Made by a program: the position numbers and the translations under genes
Shown: positions 7,902 through 17,572 of the stretch, piece by piece
Position numbering within the stretch: the first letter of the stretch is position 1
Layout of the letters: each line of letters opens with the position of its first letter
Notes under the pieces: model-generated
Told to the model about the DNA's origin: nothing
Database searches by the model: none
The model's input: only the letters and a program-made list of their open reading frames with translations
Source of the DNA: Gynuella sp.
GTDB taxonomy: Bacteria; Pseudomonadota; Gammaproteobacteria; Pseudomonadales; Natronospirillaceae
Length of the DNA stretch: 64,000 bases
Direction: 5' to 3'
NCBI GenBank assembly: GCA_028282465.1
Contig: JANQHX010000056.1
Span: 62,001 to 126,000, forward strand

Positions 7902-9284
7902 CTAAACCCTTTGCCAGCGAGTGCCTTCCCGAGTGTCTTGAATTTCTACACCGGCGTCTAATAACTCCTGTCGAATAGCATCTGCTCTCGCAAAGTCTTT
8001 GTCTTTTTTGGCTGTTTTCCGATCTTCAATGAGAGCTTCAATGGCTTCAGCGGTTATTTCATCTGCGTTACCTGCTTTGAACCATTGCTCCGGGTCTTGT
8101 TGTAATAAACCCAACAGTTCTCCGCAAGCAAGCATTTGACCTTTCAGCACCGCTTTTTCGTTTTGATCCTCTGTTTTAAATATTTTCGAGGAAAGTTCAT
8201 GAAGTGCTGCGATGGCTACAGGTGTGTTCATATCATCCGCAAGAGCTTGGGTCACTTCTAGACTGGTTATATCCTCTACGGCTACTGGAGTGACATCTGC
8301 CAACTCTCTCAAGGCCGTATAGAATCTATCCAGAGCTACCTTGGCTTGCTTTAGGAGGTCATCGGTAAAATTCAATGTCGAACGATACTGAGCACTCATT
8401 AATGCATAGCGCAATTGCTCACCTGGATACTGTTCCAACAGTTCGGCGACAGTGATGAAGTTGCCTAATGATTTAGACATTTTTTCGCCGTTAATATTGA
8501 TCATGCCATTGTGCATCCAATATCTGGCGTATTCTCCTTCGTCATCACAGGAACACATACCCTGTGCCCGTTCGTTTTCATGATGTGGAAACACTAAGTC
8601 AGAACCGCCGCCGTGGATATCAATGGTTTTGCCTAAATGCTTATTGATCATGGCTGTACATTCAATGTGCCAGCCAGGTCTGCCATAACTCCATGGGGAT
8701 TCCCATCCTGGCAGGCCATCTTCCGAAGGTTTCCAAAGTACAAAATCCATGGGGTGCTTTTTATAGTCAGCAACTTCTACCCGCGCACCTGCAATCATGT
8801 CGTCGAGTTTACGGTTGGAAAGCTTTCCGTAATCGGACATAGAAGGCACATGAAAAAGTACATGACCTTCAGACTCATAGGCGTGGCCCCGCTGAATTAG
8901 GGTGTTAATGGTATCCACCATTTCAGGTATATGTTCTGTTGCCTTGGGCTGAACGTCGGGTTCTGTGTTCAATAACGCCGCCATATCCTCTTGGTAGGCT
9001 TGAGCGAACTTATTGGCAATAACACTAATCTCAACTCCCTCGTCTGCCGCAGCTTTGTTGATCTTGTCATCCACGTCCGTAATGTTACGAGCGTAGGTCA
9101 GTTTTGGATAAACCGCTCTAAGCAGCCTAACAAACACATCAAACACCACTGCTGGGCGGGCGTTACCAATATGAATTCTGTTGTAAACCGTTGGGCCACA
9201 GACATACATGGTGACATTATTTGGGTCAGCGGGCGTGAATATTTCCTTCTTACCTGAAAGGGTGTTGTGCAAAGTGATGTTCAT
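7902..9284 (-). CDS. cysS: Cysteinyl-tRNA synthetase
   Basis: A 460-residue class I aminoacyl-tRNA synthetase that charges tRNA-Cys. Visible motifs are the zinc ligand region MYVCGPTVYNRIHIGNARP (HIGH-type motif), GWHIECTAM and FPHHENE zinc ligands, and GEKMSKSLGNF (KMSKS loop, about residue 266). The C-terminal anticodon-binding domain is complete. The start chosen is the ATG at 9282-9284, preceded by AAGG at nine bases. A TTG eight codons upstream is less likely. Length fits the family. Confidence 0.96.
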   Translation of the reverse strand: MNITLHNTLSGKKEIFTPADPNNVTMYVCGPTVYNRIHIGNARPAVVFDVFVRLLRAVYPKLTYARNITDVDDKINKAAADEGVEISVIANKFAQAYQEDMAALLNTEPDVQPKATEHIPEMVDTINTLIQRGHAYESEGHVLFHVPSMSDYGKLSNRKLDDMIAGARVEVADYKKHPMDFVLWKPSEDGLPGWESPWSYGRPGWHIECTAMINKHLGKTIDIHGGGSDLVFPHHENERAQGMCSCDDEGEYARYWMHNGMININGEKMSKSLGNFITVAELLEQYPGEQLRYALMSAQYRSTLNFTDDLLKQAKVALDRFYTALRELADVTPVAVEDITSLEVTQALADDMNTPVAIAALHELSSKIFKTEDQNEKAVLKGQMLACGELLGLLQQDPEQWFKAGNADEITAEAIEALIEDRKTAKKDKDFARADAIRQELLDAGVEIQDTREGTRWQRV

Positions 9285-9456
9285 TGAAGAGTACCTTATG
9301 AAAGCCAATTAAAAGTTAACAAGATGAGTGGGAAAGGGAGTGTTAACAGCCTTCACTGTGTTGAAGTACTCGATTTTGGAACGAGTTAGATGTGTCCATG
9401 ATTAAAAAGGTGCAGTTAATTCTGGTGAACTGAAGTCTATCAGGTTTCCCATTGGC

Positions 9457-10299
9457 TCAGGAATAGGCTAGCGCGCCTTTCTTAAATCCCTCAAAAGCTT
9501 TTATGCGAAAGCTGTCATTTGGGTATTCTGATTTCAGTCGACTAGCCAGATGTTGTGCAATAAGTTCCACGGTGGTATCTGTGGTTAGAATGTCGCAAAG
9601 TTGAGAAGGCAAGGTTAGTGCAAACTCGCCTTGTTCGGCTTGATATTTAAGCGTAATGCGTTCAGCGTCACGTTTTACAATGTCTTCTTCAGTGATTAAA
9701 TAGATATCCTGCCAGCTCGATGCAATCGACTTTTCCAGTTCAAAGTCCCTAGATTCATTGCGCCATATTTCTATTCGCGAGCGATGCCCATGACAGATTC
9801 TTTGGCAATCGCCCTGATGCTTTTTTAGGCCATGACTGTAGTGATAGTAAGCATCCGTGATTTCTTCTGTATAAAGCGTCATATCAATGCCAGTCACATT
9901 ACTGGGTAGGATGCTTTTAATGTGCTTGGAAATAATAGGGGTCAGAATATCTATTGTGATGGTATTGCTCTCGACCAAATATACTGCCTCCCTGGGAGAT
10001 GAGTAATCCAGTTCAATACCTTTGTGGTTGTTGAAGGTGAAGCGAAAGGTTTCTTCAGAATCTTCGGTAATTTCAAGACCTGTCAGGTTTGCCGGAATTA
10101 GAAACTTGTGATCCACGCCTTCATCAATGGCCTGTTTTATCTGCTTTTTTACCAGTCCAAAGTCAAACACCATACCTTCATCATTGAGATCACCACTCAG
10201 AGTAATATCTACCAGCCAGCTTTCTCCCACGATGCCACGAACTGGGTGAAGGTAGCTAAAATCAATAACGGTGAGCTGATCAACAAAAAGACTAGACAT
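9457..10299 (-). CDS. Two-part 6-carboxytetrahydropterin synthase-like protein
   Basis: A 280-residue protein that appears to contain two 6-pyruvoyl/6-carboxytetrahydropterin synthase-like halves. The first (about 1-115) has YLHPVRGIVGESW, VFDFGLVKK and DHKFLIPANL. The second (about 120-280) has YYHYSHGLKKHQGDCQRICH followed by GHRS, where the clustered His/Cys resemble the zinc and catalytic residues. Family members act in queuosine or pterin synthesis, but the conventional 120-residue architecture is altered here, so the reaction is not certain. It lies alone between cysS and greB. Confidence 0.6.
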   Translation of the reverse strand: MSSLFVDQLTVIDFSYLHPVRGIVGESWLVDITLSGDLNDEGMVFDFGLVKKQIKQAIDEGVDHKFLIPANLTGLEITEDSEETFRFTFNNHKGIELDYSSPREAVYLVESNTITIDILTPIISKHIKSILPSNVTGIDMTLYTEEITDAYYHYSHGLKKHQGDCQRICHGHRSRIEIWRNESRDFELEKSIASSWQDIYLITEEDIVKRDAERITLKYQAEQGEFALTLPSQLCDILTTDTTVELIAQHLASRLKSEYPNDSFRIKAFEGFKKGALAYS

Positions 10300-10575
10300 A
10301 TATAAAGGTATTTCTATGGTTTACAAAAGGCGGCGCATTTTACCAACTTCCGCAACTAGGCAAAGCCCACGCAACTTATTTTTACCTTTTACATGAGTCT
10401 TTGTTCTAAAAATGTATTCTTTGCTAAGCCAGCAATTCCTTGCAATGGGCATGGTTACTAGCGCGATTATTAAACTAAGCTCGAGATACTGACAGTCCAT
10501 TAAGACAGCCCAGCAGATTATTTCATGGTATTTCGCCAGTTTTAGACTAGTTTTGGTTATACAAAAGGAGGAAGC

Positions 10576-10824
10576 ATGAGCTGGTTAACTAAGCGTACAG
10601 ACCAAAATAAAGAGCGGCAAACCGCCTCTGAAATCCGTCGTGCTGGAAACAAGGCTATGAAATTAAGGCGTGAACTCGCCTATACCTATCTTGCCTGCGA
10701 ACAAATTGCACAGACTATGAAGGAAATCCGTTTATCTTTGCCTACCAGAGAGTCACTAAAATCCCTAGAACACAAACCAGTAAATCAGCTGCCGTCACCA
10801 AGTACTGATACCGAATCCTCATGA
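10576..10824 (+). CDS. Small charged protein of unknown function
   Basis: An 82-residue basic, probably helical protein (MSWLTKRTDQNKERQTASEI...). No family was recognised. It is supported as a real gene by an ideal ribosome binding site, AGGAGG six bases before the ATG. It is convergent with greB. Confidence 0.5.
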   Translation: MSWLTKRTDQNKERQTASEIRRAGNKAMKLRRELAYTYLACEQIAQTMKEIRLSLPTRESLKSLEHKPVNQLPSPSTDTESS

Positions 10825-10873
10825 GCACATTATTGATCAGCGCACTCTATGATTAAACGCTTTGAGTTTTGGT

Positions 10874-11383
10874 TTAGAACTCCGGTTCGGTTCCGTAATG
10901 AATGGCTTCAATGAAATAGATTTGTTCGCCGGATGGAATCCTCACAACCACTTCATCATCTAACTGCTTTTTGAGTATGGCCTTAGCCACAGGCGAGTCC
11001 ATGCTGATGTATCGTTTGTCCATATCAAATTCATCAGGCCCGACAATTCGGATAAGTTTTTGATTGTCCTCTTCATCCACTAATATCACCCAAGCGCCAA
11101 AAAAAACTGTGTCATTATTTTCGGGTTTACCATGCACGACCTGAAGCTTCTCCAATCGCTTGCCCAAATGTCGAAGCCGAGAATCTATTTCTCGCAGTCT
11201 TTTCTTGCCATAAATATACTCTGCGTTCTCACTACGGTCACCAAGGGCGGCTGCAGCTTGTACTTCCAAAGTGACTTTGTCACGCTCTGGCCAAAGTGCC
11301 TTCACTTCTTCAGTTAACCGAGCATGGCCTTCTGGAGTAATGTAGTTAGATTTGGGTGGCGGAGGTGGACGATAACGACCCAT
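10874..11383 (-). CDS. greB: Transcription elongation factor GreB
   Basis: A 169-residue Gre factor that reactivates backtracked RNA polymerase by stimulating transcript cleavage. The N-terminal coiled coil carries the acidic tip motif AALGDRSENAEYIYGKKRLR. The C-terminal FKBP-like domain has RYISMDSPVAKAIL and the closing YFIEAIHYG. The Pro-rich start (RPPPPPKSNYITPEGHARL) is typical of GreB rather than GreA. It lies 18 bases downstream of mnmC on the same strand. Confidence 0.95.
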   Translation of the reverse strand: MGRYRPPPPPKSNYITPEGHARLTEEVKALWPERDKVTLEVQAAAALGDRSENAEYIYGKKRLREIDSRLRHLGKRLEKLQVVHGKPENNDTVFFGAWVILVDEEDNQKLIRIVGPDEFDMDKRYISMDSPVAKAILKKQLDDEVVVRIPSGEQIYFIEAIHYGTEPEF

Positions 11384-11401
11384 GTTTGAAACCCATGATA
11401 A

Positions 11402-13366
11402 TTAGTTGGATGGCGACTTTTTCAATGAACGTATTAAAAACCTGGCTGGGTGAAGATGATCTGCAATGTCTTTCGGAACCGGCAAAGGTTCATTGTTAAT
11501 CATAGCGGCAATCAGCTCTGCACTGAGCGGCGCCGAAGCCAAACCTCTGGAACCATGTGCTAAATTACAATAAAGATTTGTAAAGGTTTTACCTACAGGC
11601 CAAAGCGCATGTTTTTTCTGACCCCAGCCTTGGTAATTCTGTTGGTAGTAATCCCAGTCAGGTACTGGACCAACAATAGGTGTGTAGTCAGGTGAAGTGC
11701 AGCGAAATCCGACTCGACCATTTAACTGGGTCTCATCAATGTACTTATTAAGATAAGGAAAACTCTGAATTAATTGATCACAATTTTCTTGGTGGTCTTC
11801 TAGTCTCAGGCCTTCTTCATCTTCATTCAGATTAAATGTAGCGCCAAATACCAGCTGGTTTTTCCAGGGTGGAGCAACATAAACATGACTGCACAATACG
11901 GTTTTTAAATTAGGGGCTGTGGATTGCAGAGATTGATAACTGACTTGGCCGCGAATTTTTTTAATTGGCAATGGCTTTAGCTGAGAAAACTTTTTGCTCG
12001 CCCAGGCTGCCGTAATCACAACGGCATCAAATGCCTTCGACTCCCCCGAATGGAAATGTAGGTTCCATTGATTATCTGAATGTTCAATAGACAGTATGTC
12101 GGTTGAGAAGTTTACATCAATACCTTCTAGTGCCGCTTGGCATAATGATGGAGGATTGGCCCAGCCGCCTGATGGAAAGTAATGCCCTGGTACATCAAGG
12201 TCGATGCCAGACAAATGAGCGACATCAGTCCCTGAAACCTGCTTTACGAGGGTTTCAGGAAAGTTTCCTTTTGCGTTTATTTGCTGTTGTCGCGCGAGTT
12301 CTTTGTCATCCCATGCGGCTTGTATGACTCCACATTGATGCCATTCTGCGCCAGAGGATTTTAAGGTATCGAAATCTTTTGAAGCATGAATAAAGGCTTG
12401 AGAATAAAATCGGCAATGGTGTGTGAGATCCGATGCTAATTTTATGTATAAAGCGCCTTGTGCATTACCGGAGGCCCCTTGTGCTGGAGAAGATTCCTTT
12501 TCAAAAACCTCCACTTTAAATCCACGCTTTTTCAATGCCCTGGCGGTGAATGAGCCAGCGATGCCCGCGCCCACAATTGCAATGGATTTTTGAGATGATT
12601 GATTAATCGAGGGGTAAGTAAACCAGTTGGCTCGTTGTTCTGGCTTAGGTGGACAAATACCTTGAAATTGGCCCCTTAGCATGTCGCGTTTTTTACCAAA
12701 GCCAGCACATTTTTCAACTTTAAAGCCAACTCCTTTTAAACCATTTCGAACTAACCCGGCAGCAGTGAAAGTGGCAAAGCTAGTATTGTGTTTACTTATT
12801 CTGGCAATACTGGAGAAGAGCTCAGCTGTCCACATACCTGGATTTTTTGATGGTGCAAAACCATCAAGAAAAAATGCGTCCACTTTTCCGTAAAACTCTT
12901 TAAATGCCCAGCTTGCATCGCCAAAAGCCAGGGTCAGATTAACCTGTTGAAATGCCAAGCGATGATAGCCATGAACCAAATCAGGGTACTGGCGAATCAA
13001 AGGTTGAGCTAAGTCAGAAAATTCAGGCCAGATGGCTAAGGCTTTGGTTAAATCAGCTTGAGTGAGCGGAAATAAGTCTACTGAAAAAAAATTAAGTTGA
13101 GCGTTTTTCGGTGCAAGCTCATTCCATAGCTGCCATACACAGAGAAAATTTAATCCTGTACCAAAACCGGTCTCGGCAATGGTGAATTGTTCACCTGGTT
13201 TTAGTGTTTTGATTTTTTCAGCGAGTTTATTTTGTTGAATAAATACGTAACGGGTTTCTTCAGTACCGCCGGCTCGGGAAAAATAAATGTCATTAAATTC
13301 TTTAGAAGCTGGGGTACCGTCATCATTCCATTCAATGACGGCAGGGAAGATTTTTGAGGGGGACAT
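11402..13366 (-). CDS. mnmC: Bifunctional tRNA-modifying enzyme MnmC
   Basis: A 654-residue fusion that completes the mnm5(s2)U wobble modification of tRNA. The C-terminal FAD-dependent oxidase (about 260-640) removes the carboxymethyl group; it has the dinucleotide fold VGAGIAGSFTARAL at about residue 264. The N-terminal MnmD methyltransferase (1-245) then methylates the amine; it has ETGFGTGLNFL and DAFFLDGFAPSKNPGMW. Both halves look intact and the length matches the family. Its ATG lies 9 bases beyond the stop of the cyclophilin gene, so the two are probably co-transcribed. Confidence 0.96.
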   Translation of the reverse strand: MSPSKIFPAVIEWNDDGTPASKEFNDIYFSRAGGTEETRYVFIQQNKLAEKIKTLKPGEQFTIAETGFGTGLNFLCVWQLWNELAPKNAQLNFFSVDLFPLTQADLTKALAIWPEFSDLAQPLIRQYPDLVHGYHRLAFQQVNLTLAFGDASWAFKEFYGKVDAFFLDGFAPSKNPGMWTAELFSSIARISKHNTSFATFTAAGLVRNGLKGVGFKVEKCAGFGKKRDMLRGQFQGICPPKPEQRANWFTYPSINQSSQKSIAIVGAGIAGSFTARALKKRGFKVEVFEKESSPAQGASGNAQGALYIKLASDLTHHCRFYSQAFIHASKDFDTLKSSGAEWHQCGVIQAAWDDKELARQQQINAKGNFPETLVKQVSGTDVAHLSGIDLDVPGHYFPSGGWANPPSLCQAALEGIDVNFSTDILSIEHSDNQWNLHFHSGESKAFDAVVITAAWASKKFSQLKPLPIKKIRGQVSYQSLQSTAPNLKTVLCSHVYVAPPWKNQLVFGATFNLNEDEEGLRLEDHQENCDQLIQSFPYLNKYIDETQLNGRVGFRCTSPDYTPIVGPVPDWDYYQQNYQGWGQKKHALWPVGKTFTNLYCNLAHGSRGLASAPLSAELIAAMINNEPLPVPKDIADHLHPARFLIRSLKKSPSN

Positions 13367-13375
13367 ATAAAGGGT

Positions 13376-13957
13376 TTATTGGCTGAATGCCCGCTCAATA
13401 ATGACGTCATCGGCTGGTACATCACGATAAAAGCCCGATCTTGTGGTTTTCACTTTAGCAATGGCGTCGACTACCTCCATGCCTTCTACCACTTTTCCAA
13501 ATACCGCGTACCCAGGCTGATTGCCTTTTGCGTTTAAGAAAGTGCTGTCGACAACATTAATAAAAAACTGGGACGTAGCTGAATCTGGATCATTGGTTCT
13601 GGCCATGGATAGGGTGCCTCTGTCATTGCCAAGGCCATTTGATGATTCATTAGTAATAGGGGCTTCTGGGTTTTTCTTGACCATTTCAGGCATAAAACCA
13701 CCCCCTTGAATCATGAAACCTGGGATGACTCGATGAAAGATTAGCCCATCATAAAATCCGGAATCTACGTACTCTAAAAAGTTTTTCACAGTGATAGGTG
13801 CTTCTTTAGGCGCCAGTTGAATGGTGATTTCACCTTTATTGGTAACCAAAACTACCTGATCCATAGTTTCTTTTTTCGAGTTTTCTTTTTCACCCTCTGC
13901 TGCAATTAAAGCAGAAGACAAAATCAGTGATAGGAATACAGTGATAATGTGTTTCAT
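13376..13957 (-). CDS. Periplasmic cyclophilin-type peptidyl-prolyl isomerase
   Basis: A 193-residue PpiA-like isomerase. It has a cleavable signal peptide (MKHIITVFLSLILSSALIAA) and a charged linker. The cyclophilin domain shows VTNKGEITIQLAPKEAP, DGLIFHRVIPGFMIQGG (catalytic Arg in FHRV), SMARTNDPDSATSQFFIN and YAVFGKVVEGMEVVD. It accelerates proline isomerisation during folding of exported proteins. It is upstream of mnmC and may share its transcript. Confidence 0.92.
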   Translation of the reverse strand: MKHIITVFLSLILSSALIAAEGEKENSKKETMDQVVLVTNKGEITIQLAPKEAPITVKNFLEYVDSGFYDGLIFHRVIPGFMIQGGGFMPEMVKKNPEAPITNESSNGLGNDRGTLSMARTNDPDSATSQFFINVVDSTFLNAKGNQPGYAVFGKVVEGMEVVDAIAKVKTTRSGFYRDVPADDVIIERAFSQ

Positions 13958-13973
13958 GTGAGTGATCCGAATT

Positions 13974-14294
13974 TTATTGTTTTGAAAGTTGTTCTATCCA
14001 ACTATGGAAGTATTCTTTTGGCAGCAGTACGTCACTTTGAGAAAACCTTTGCATGTCGTCTATGCTGTATTGACTCGCCAGATGCAGCTCCCATTTAACC
14101 ACTACTTCGTCAGCAACCTGCAATGTTGGGTCTTCGGTTAATGGGCTGTTGTGATAGTCAACATACTCTGCACACCATTGCACTATTTGCCAGTGGCTGT
14201 GACTGGACAATGTGCCTTTCTCCCCTTGATGCAGTAGTTCCATCAAAGACTCTTGATTAAAAGGCTTTTTAATGACCGAATCTTGCCACGGCAT
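13974..14294 (-). CDS. Conserved-looking hypothetical protein
   Basis: A 106-residue soluble protein starting MPWQDSVIKKPF; no family was recognised. A TTG at 14310-14312 overlapping the SH3 protein gene would add six residues; neither start has a clear ribosome binding site. It lies 16 bases before the cyclophilin gene on the same strand, suggesting an operon. Confidence 0.5.
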   Translation of the reverse strand: MPWQDSVIKKPFNQESLMELLHQGEKGTLSSHSHWQIVQWCAEYVDYHNSPLTEDPTLQVADEVVVKWELHLASQYSIDDMQRFSQSDVLLPKEYFHSWIEQLSKQ

Positions 14295-14302
14295 AGAGGT
14301 GA

Positions 14303-14968
14303 TTAAGCCCAACTATTGCTTTTACTTGATCTCATTCTCGGAATGATCAGTCCTAGCAATAGGCCAACACCTAATATTACTGCTCCGACAATCCATTGTT
14401 CGGTATTAGCTTGATCTTCAAGAGTTTGATTTTCGACTGTCAGTACATCAATCTGATTTTTTAGACTTTGGTTTTCTTCCAGTAGTTGTTGATTATTCGT
14501 TTGCAGGTTTATGGCGTCTGCCGAAATGGCTTTGATTTCAGCCAACTCTTTAGCAAGTTGGTCTTTTTCAGATTTCAGCGCTGATACTTCCTGCCCAGAG
14601 TTTGACGCTGATGAACTGGCTTTAGTTAAATTTTCTTTTGTGGCATTGAGTTCAGCCTTCACATTTTCCAATTCCGCAGTGGTGGTAGCGAGTAACTGTT
14701 TTGCAATAGGTGTCTCTGTAAGGTAACGCAACGGAATCCAACCTTCTTCACCTCTGGATGTTTTAACCATCATCCAGTCGGCTTCTTCGTTTTGCTCGAT
14801 AAACTCGAGTGAATTGCCGCTTTTAAGCACTCGAATAATACGATAATCCTGTCCTGGCCCGCTTCTTAGGTTTACCCAAAGTTCATCTGACACATAATAG
14901 GTTTTAGCAAAAGCAAAGAGGGGAGCAAGCATTCCTAACAGCAAAACTCCTGAAAGAAGCTTTTTCAT
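14303..14968 (-). CDS. SH3-domain, YgiM-like membrane-anchored protein
   Basis: A 221-residue exported protein. It has a signal peptide (MKKLLSGVLLLGMLAPLFAFA), then a bacterial SH3 domain (WVNLRSGPGQDYRIIRVLKS and GWIPLRYL), a long coiled coil (about 95-185) and a C-terminal membrane helix (WIVGAVILGVGLLLGLIIP) with a basic cytoplasmic tail. This is the TIGR04211/YgiM layout, whose function in the envelope is unknown. The ATG at 14966-14968 has AAGGA eight bases upstream; a TTG six codons earlier was rejected. Confidence 0.88.
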   Translation of the reverse strand: MKKLLSGVLLLGMLAPLFAFAKTYYVSDELWVNLRSGPGQDYRIIRVLKSGNSLEFIEQNEEADWMMVKTSRGEEGWIPLRYLTETPIAKQLLATTTAELENVKAELNATKENLTKASSSASNSGQEVSALKSEKDQLAKELAEIKAISADAINLQTNNQQLLEENQSLKNQIDVLTVENQTLEDQANTEQWIVGAVILGVGLLLGLIIPRMRSSKSNSWA

Positions 14969-15003
14969 ATTGTTTTCCTTAGACAAATGAAAGTGTATTG
15001 ATT

Positions 15004-15303
15004 TTAGGGTAGAACCTTTTTGAACGGTTTTACTAGAACCTGTTCATAAACTCCAGCATCAACATAGGGATCTGAGTCTGCCCAGGCTTTTGCTGCTGCT
15101 AGAGACTCAAACTCTGCGATAACAAGAGACCCGGTAAATCCAGCTTCACCTGGGTCATTGCTTTCAATAGCTGGATGGGGACCAGCGAGCAGCAAACGCC
15201 CTTCGGATTTCAGCTTTTCCAGTCGCGCAAGGTGATCAGGCCTGGCGCTTTCTCGTTTCTCCAGAGAGTCTTCAACATCCGTGGATATAATTGAATAGAA
15301 CAC
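15004..15303 (-). CDS. yciI: YciI-family protein
   Basis: A 99-residue ferredoxin-like-fold protein of the YciI family. The conserved residues are [22 protein letters not shown] and [24 protein letters not shown], including the family's His and Asp. The fold is related to muconolactone isomerase, but its cellular reaction is unknown. The start is GTG, supported by AAAGGA upstream. It follows yciB by 12 bases, as in many gammaproteobacteria. Confidence 0.92.
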   Translation of the reverse strand: MFYSIISTDVEDSLEKRESARPDHLARLEKLKSEGRLLLAGPHPAIESNDPGEAGFTGSLVIAEFESLAAAKAWADSDPYVDAGVYEQVLVKPFKKVLP

Positions 15304-15315
15304 GATTTAATCCTT

Positions 15316-15939
15316 TCAGGTGTCTTGCTCGGATTCTGCGGCTTCTGGTTGCATGTGTTTTGCGAGATAAACGCCTTGGGCTATCACAAACAATAGAGTC
15401 AAACCCATAATCCCGAAAAGTTTAAAATTAACCCAGGTATCTTCGCTGAAGTTGTAAGCGACCAACAAATTTAGAATGCCAGTGGCAATGAAGAAGATGA
15501 CCCAGGCCATGTTCAGACGATGCCAAATATGAGATTCAATTTTTACTTGTTCTTCCAGCATCCGTTGAATAATAGGTTTACGGCTGCCGACCCAGGCGCT
15601 GATCAAGAAAGCAGCGGCAAAAATGACATCGGCGACGGTAGGCTTCCACATGAACAGGGTTTTGTTGTTTAACAGAATGGAAGGCACGCCCAATGCCAGC
15701 ACAATGGCTAGAACAATAAGATTCAATTTGTCGATTTTTTTGGTGGCTACGTAACTAATCCCAACCACTAGCAAGGACGCCGGTAAAAACACCGCAGTGG
15801 CCAACATAAATGGGTCTGCATTGAGCAAGAACTCAGTATTCTCTGGGCTAATGAGCGGTGAAATCAGGGAAATCATTTTTTCAGGTAACTTATAGACCAG
15901 AAAAAACAGGATGATGGGTATAAACTCTAGGGTTTTCAT
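15316..15939 (-). CDS. yciB: Inner-membrane intracellular septation protein YciB
   Basis: A 207-residue multi-pass membrane protein of the YciB/IspZ family, linked to envelope synthesis and septation. Family motifs include FIPIILFFLVYKLP, TLFMWKPTVADVIFA, WHRLNMAWVIFFI and FKLFGIMGLTLLF. It is slightly longer at the N-terminal loop than the E. coli protein. It is first of the leftward yciB-yciI pair and divergent from the PHP nuclease gene 33 bases away. Confidence 0.93.
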   Translation of the reverse strand: MKTLEFIPIILFFLVYKLPEKMISLISPLISPENTEFLLNADPFMLATAVFLPASLLVVGISYVATKKIDKLNLIVLAIVLALGVPSILLNNKTLFMWKPTVADVIFAAAFLISAWVGSRKPIIQRMLEEQVKIESHIWHRLNMAWVIFFIATGILNLLVAYNFSEDTWVNFKLFGIMGLTLLFVIAQGVYLAKHMQPEAAESEQDT

Positions 15940-15971
15940 TGAAAATCAATAACTTCTGATTAGGTAAAGCC

Positions 15972-16826
15972 ATGATAGCAAGTGAATCCGATCCTTCCAA
16001 CGACCGGATGACAAATGCCGACCTGCACTGCCACACTTTGGCTTCTGACGGCACTTTGACCCCAGAAAAGCTAATGGAAAGGGCCATTGCAAATAATTTG
16101 GAAATATTAGCCATCACTGATCATGATACTATTGATGGTTATTTATCAGTGAAAGACATGGCTGCGCCCTTTAAGCTGGTATCTGGGGTAGAGTTCAGTA
16201 CCCAATGGCGAGGTATGGGGATACATATAGTAGGCTTGGACTTTCAGGCAGAAGAAATAACTTCAGCGGTTCAACATCAGATTGATGTACGAGTTCAGCG
16301 ATCAGAAAAAATTGCGTCCAGATTGGAAAAGAAGTTTAAGAGACCCATCTATGAGGGCGTGAAGCAATTGGCTGGTAATGGTGTTATTACTCGACCGCAC
16401 TTTGCAGAATATTTAGTACAAGAAGGGTTATACAGCTCTGTAGCTGAGGCTTTTAAAAAATTCTTAGGTACCGGTAAGCCAGGGGATGTGAAATCCGGTT
16501 GGCCAGAAATTGCACAAGCGGTGGATTGGATTACTAAAGCAGGGGGCTTTGCCGTCTTGGCCCATCCCCATAAATACAAACTCACCAACAGAAAGCTCGG
16601 TATGTTGCTAGATGAGTTTAAAGCCGTGGGCGGTCAAGGGTTTGAATTGTCTGTCACTGGAATAAATCCAAACGTGCGTCATTACTATACCGAGCTTTGC
16701 CAGAAATACGATTTTATAGGTTCCCGTGCTAGTGACTTTCATGGGCCTGGCCATCATTGGTGTGAACTGGGCAAGGTGCCTCCTATTCCTGCTGGAGTCA
16801 CTCCGATATGGCAAGCATTTAAGTAA
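15972..16826 (+). CDS. rnm: PHP-domain 5'-3' exonuclease RNase AM-like (YciV/TrpH)
   Basis: A 284-residue PHP metallophosphoesterase. The metal-binding motifs are visible: ADLHCHTLASDGTLTPE, ITDHDTIDGY, GVEFST, RPHFAEYL, LAHPHKY and SDFHGPGH. E. coli YciV (RNase AM) trims 5' ends of ribosomal RNAs and degrades short oligonucleotides, which is the likely role here. A second in-frame ATG at codon 13 (MTNADLHCH) is an alternative start. It is followed by yciO after nine bases, an arrangement also seen in enterobacteria. Confidence 0.9.
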   Translation: MIASESDPSNDRMTNADLHCHTLASDGTLTPEKLMERAIANNLEILAITDHDTIDGYLSVKDMAAPFKLVSGVEFSTQWRGMGIHIVGLDFQAEEITSAVQHQIDVRVQRSEKIASRLEKKFKRPIYEGVKQLAGNGVITRPHFAEYLVQEGLYSSVAEAFKKFLGTGKPGDVKSGWPEIAQAVDWITKAGGFAVLAHPHKYKLTNRKLGMLLDEFKAVGGQGFELSVTGINPNVRHYYTELCQKYDFIGSRASDFHGPGHHWCELGKVPPIPAGVTPIWQAFK

Positions 16827-16835
16827 GGACTATTA

Positions 16836-17459
16836 ATGAGCCAGTTTTTTTCCATTCATCCGGAAAACCCGCAGCCAAGACTAATTAAGCAAGCCGTTGA
16901 AATTATCAACAAAGGGGGAGTTGTTGCTTACCCCACAGATTCTGGATATGGCCTGGGTTGCCATATTGATGAAAAGAGAGCTGTAGAGCGGATTAGAGAG
17001 ATTCGCCGAATTGATGAAAAACATCACTTGTCTCTCATTTGCCGAGATCTTTCAGATCTATCGACCTATGCCAAAGTTGACAACTCTGTGTTTCGGCTGC
17101 TGAAAGCCAATACCCCGGGGGCTTATACCTTTATTCTTCAGGCGAGTCGGGAAGTTCCCAGGCGCTTAATGCATCCAAAGAAGAAGACCATAGGCTTGAG
17201 ATTGCCTGCACATCCGATCACCCAAGCCTTGTTAGAAGAATTAGGCGCGCCTCTAATGAGTACATCTTTGATCATGCCTGGGGAAGAAGAACCCTTGCTG
17301 GAACCTTGGGAAATTAGAGAAACTCTTGAGCACTCGGTTGATTTGGTGATTGATGGCGGTTACTGCGGTTACGAACCCTCGACAATTGTGAGCTTGCTCG
17401 AAGACATCCCTGAAATTGTGCGTGAAGGTGTAGGCCCAATTGATCCCTTTCTTTCTTAA
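16836..17459 (+). CDS. yciO: YciO/Sua5/YrdC-family protein
   Basis: A 207-residue YrdC-fold protein. It has the ATP/threonyl-carbamoyl binding motifs GGVVAYPTDSGYGLGCHI, KHHLSLICRDLSDLSTYAKV, PGAYTFIL and KKTIGLRLPAHPI. YciO is a paralogue of the tRNA threonylcarbamoyl-adenosine synthase TsaC; its own role is less clear. It is co-directional with the PHP nuclease upstream. Confidence 0.92.
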   Translation: MSQFFSIHPENPQPRLIKQAVEIINKGGVVAYPTDSGYGLGCHIDEKRAVERIREIRRIDEKHHLSLICRDLSDLSTYAKVDNSVFRLLKANTPGAYTFILQASREVPRRLMHPKKKTIGLRLPAHPITQALLEELGAPLMSTSLIMPGEEEPLLEPWEIRETLEHSVDLVIDGGYCGYEPSTIVSLLEDIPEIVREGVGPIDPFLS

Positions 17460-17572
17460 ATGTTGAACGAAAGACATTGACTGGATTGAAGAGAAATTAA
17501 GGGCGGTCTTTTGCTTAGGATGCCGCTATACTCGCCAGGAAAATTTTTGATCCAAAACAGACACTTATCTCA

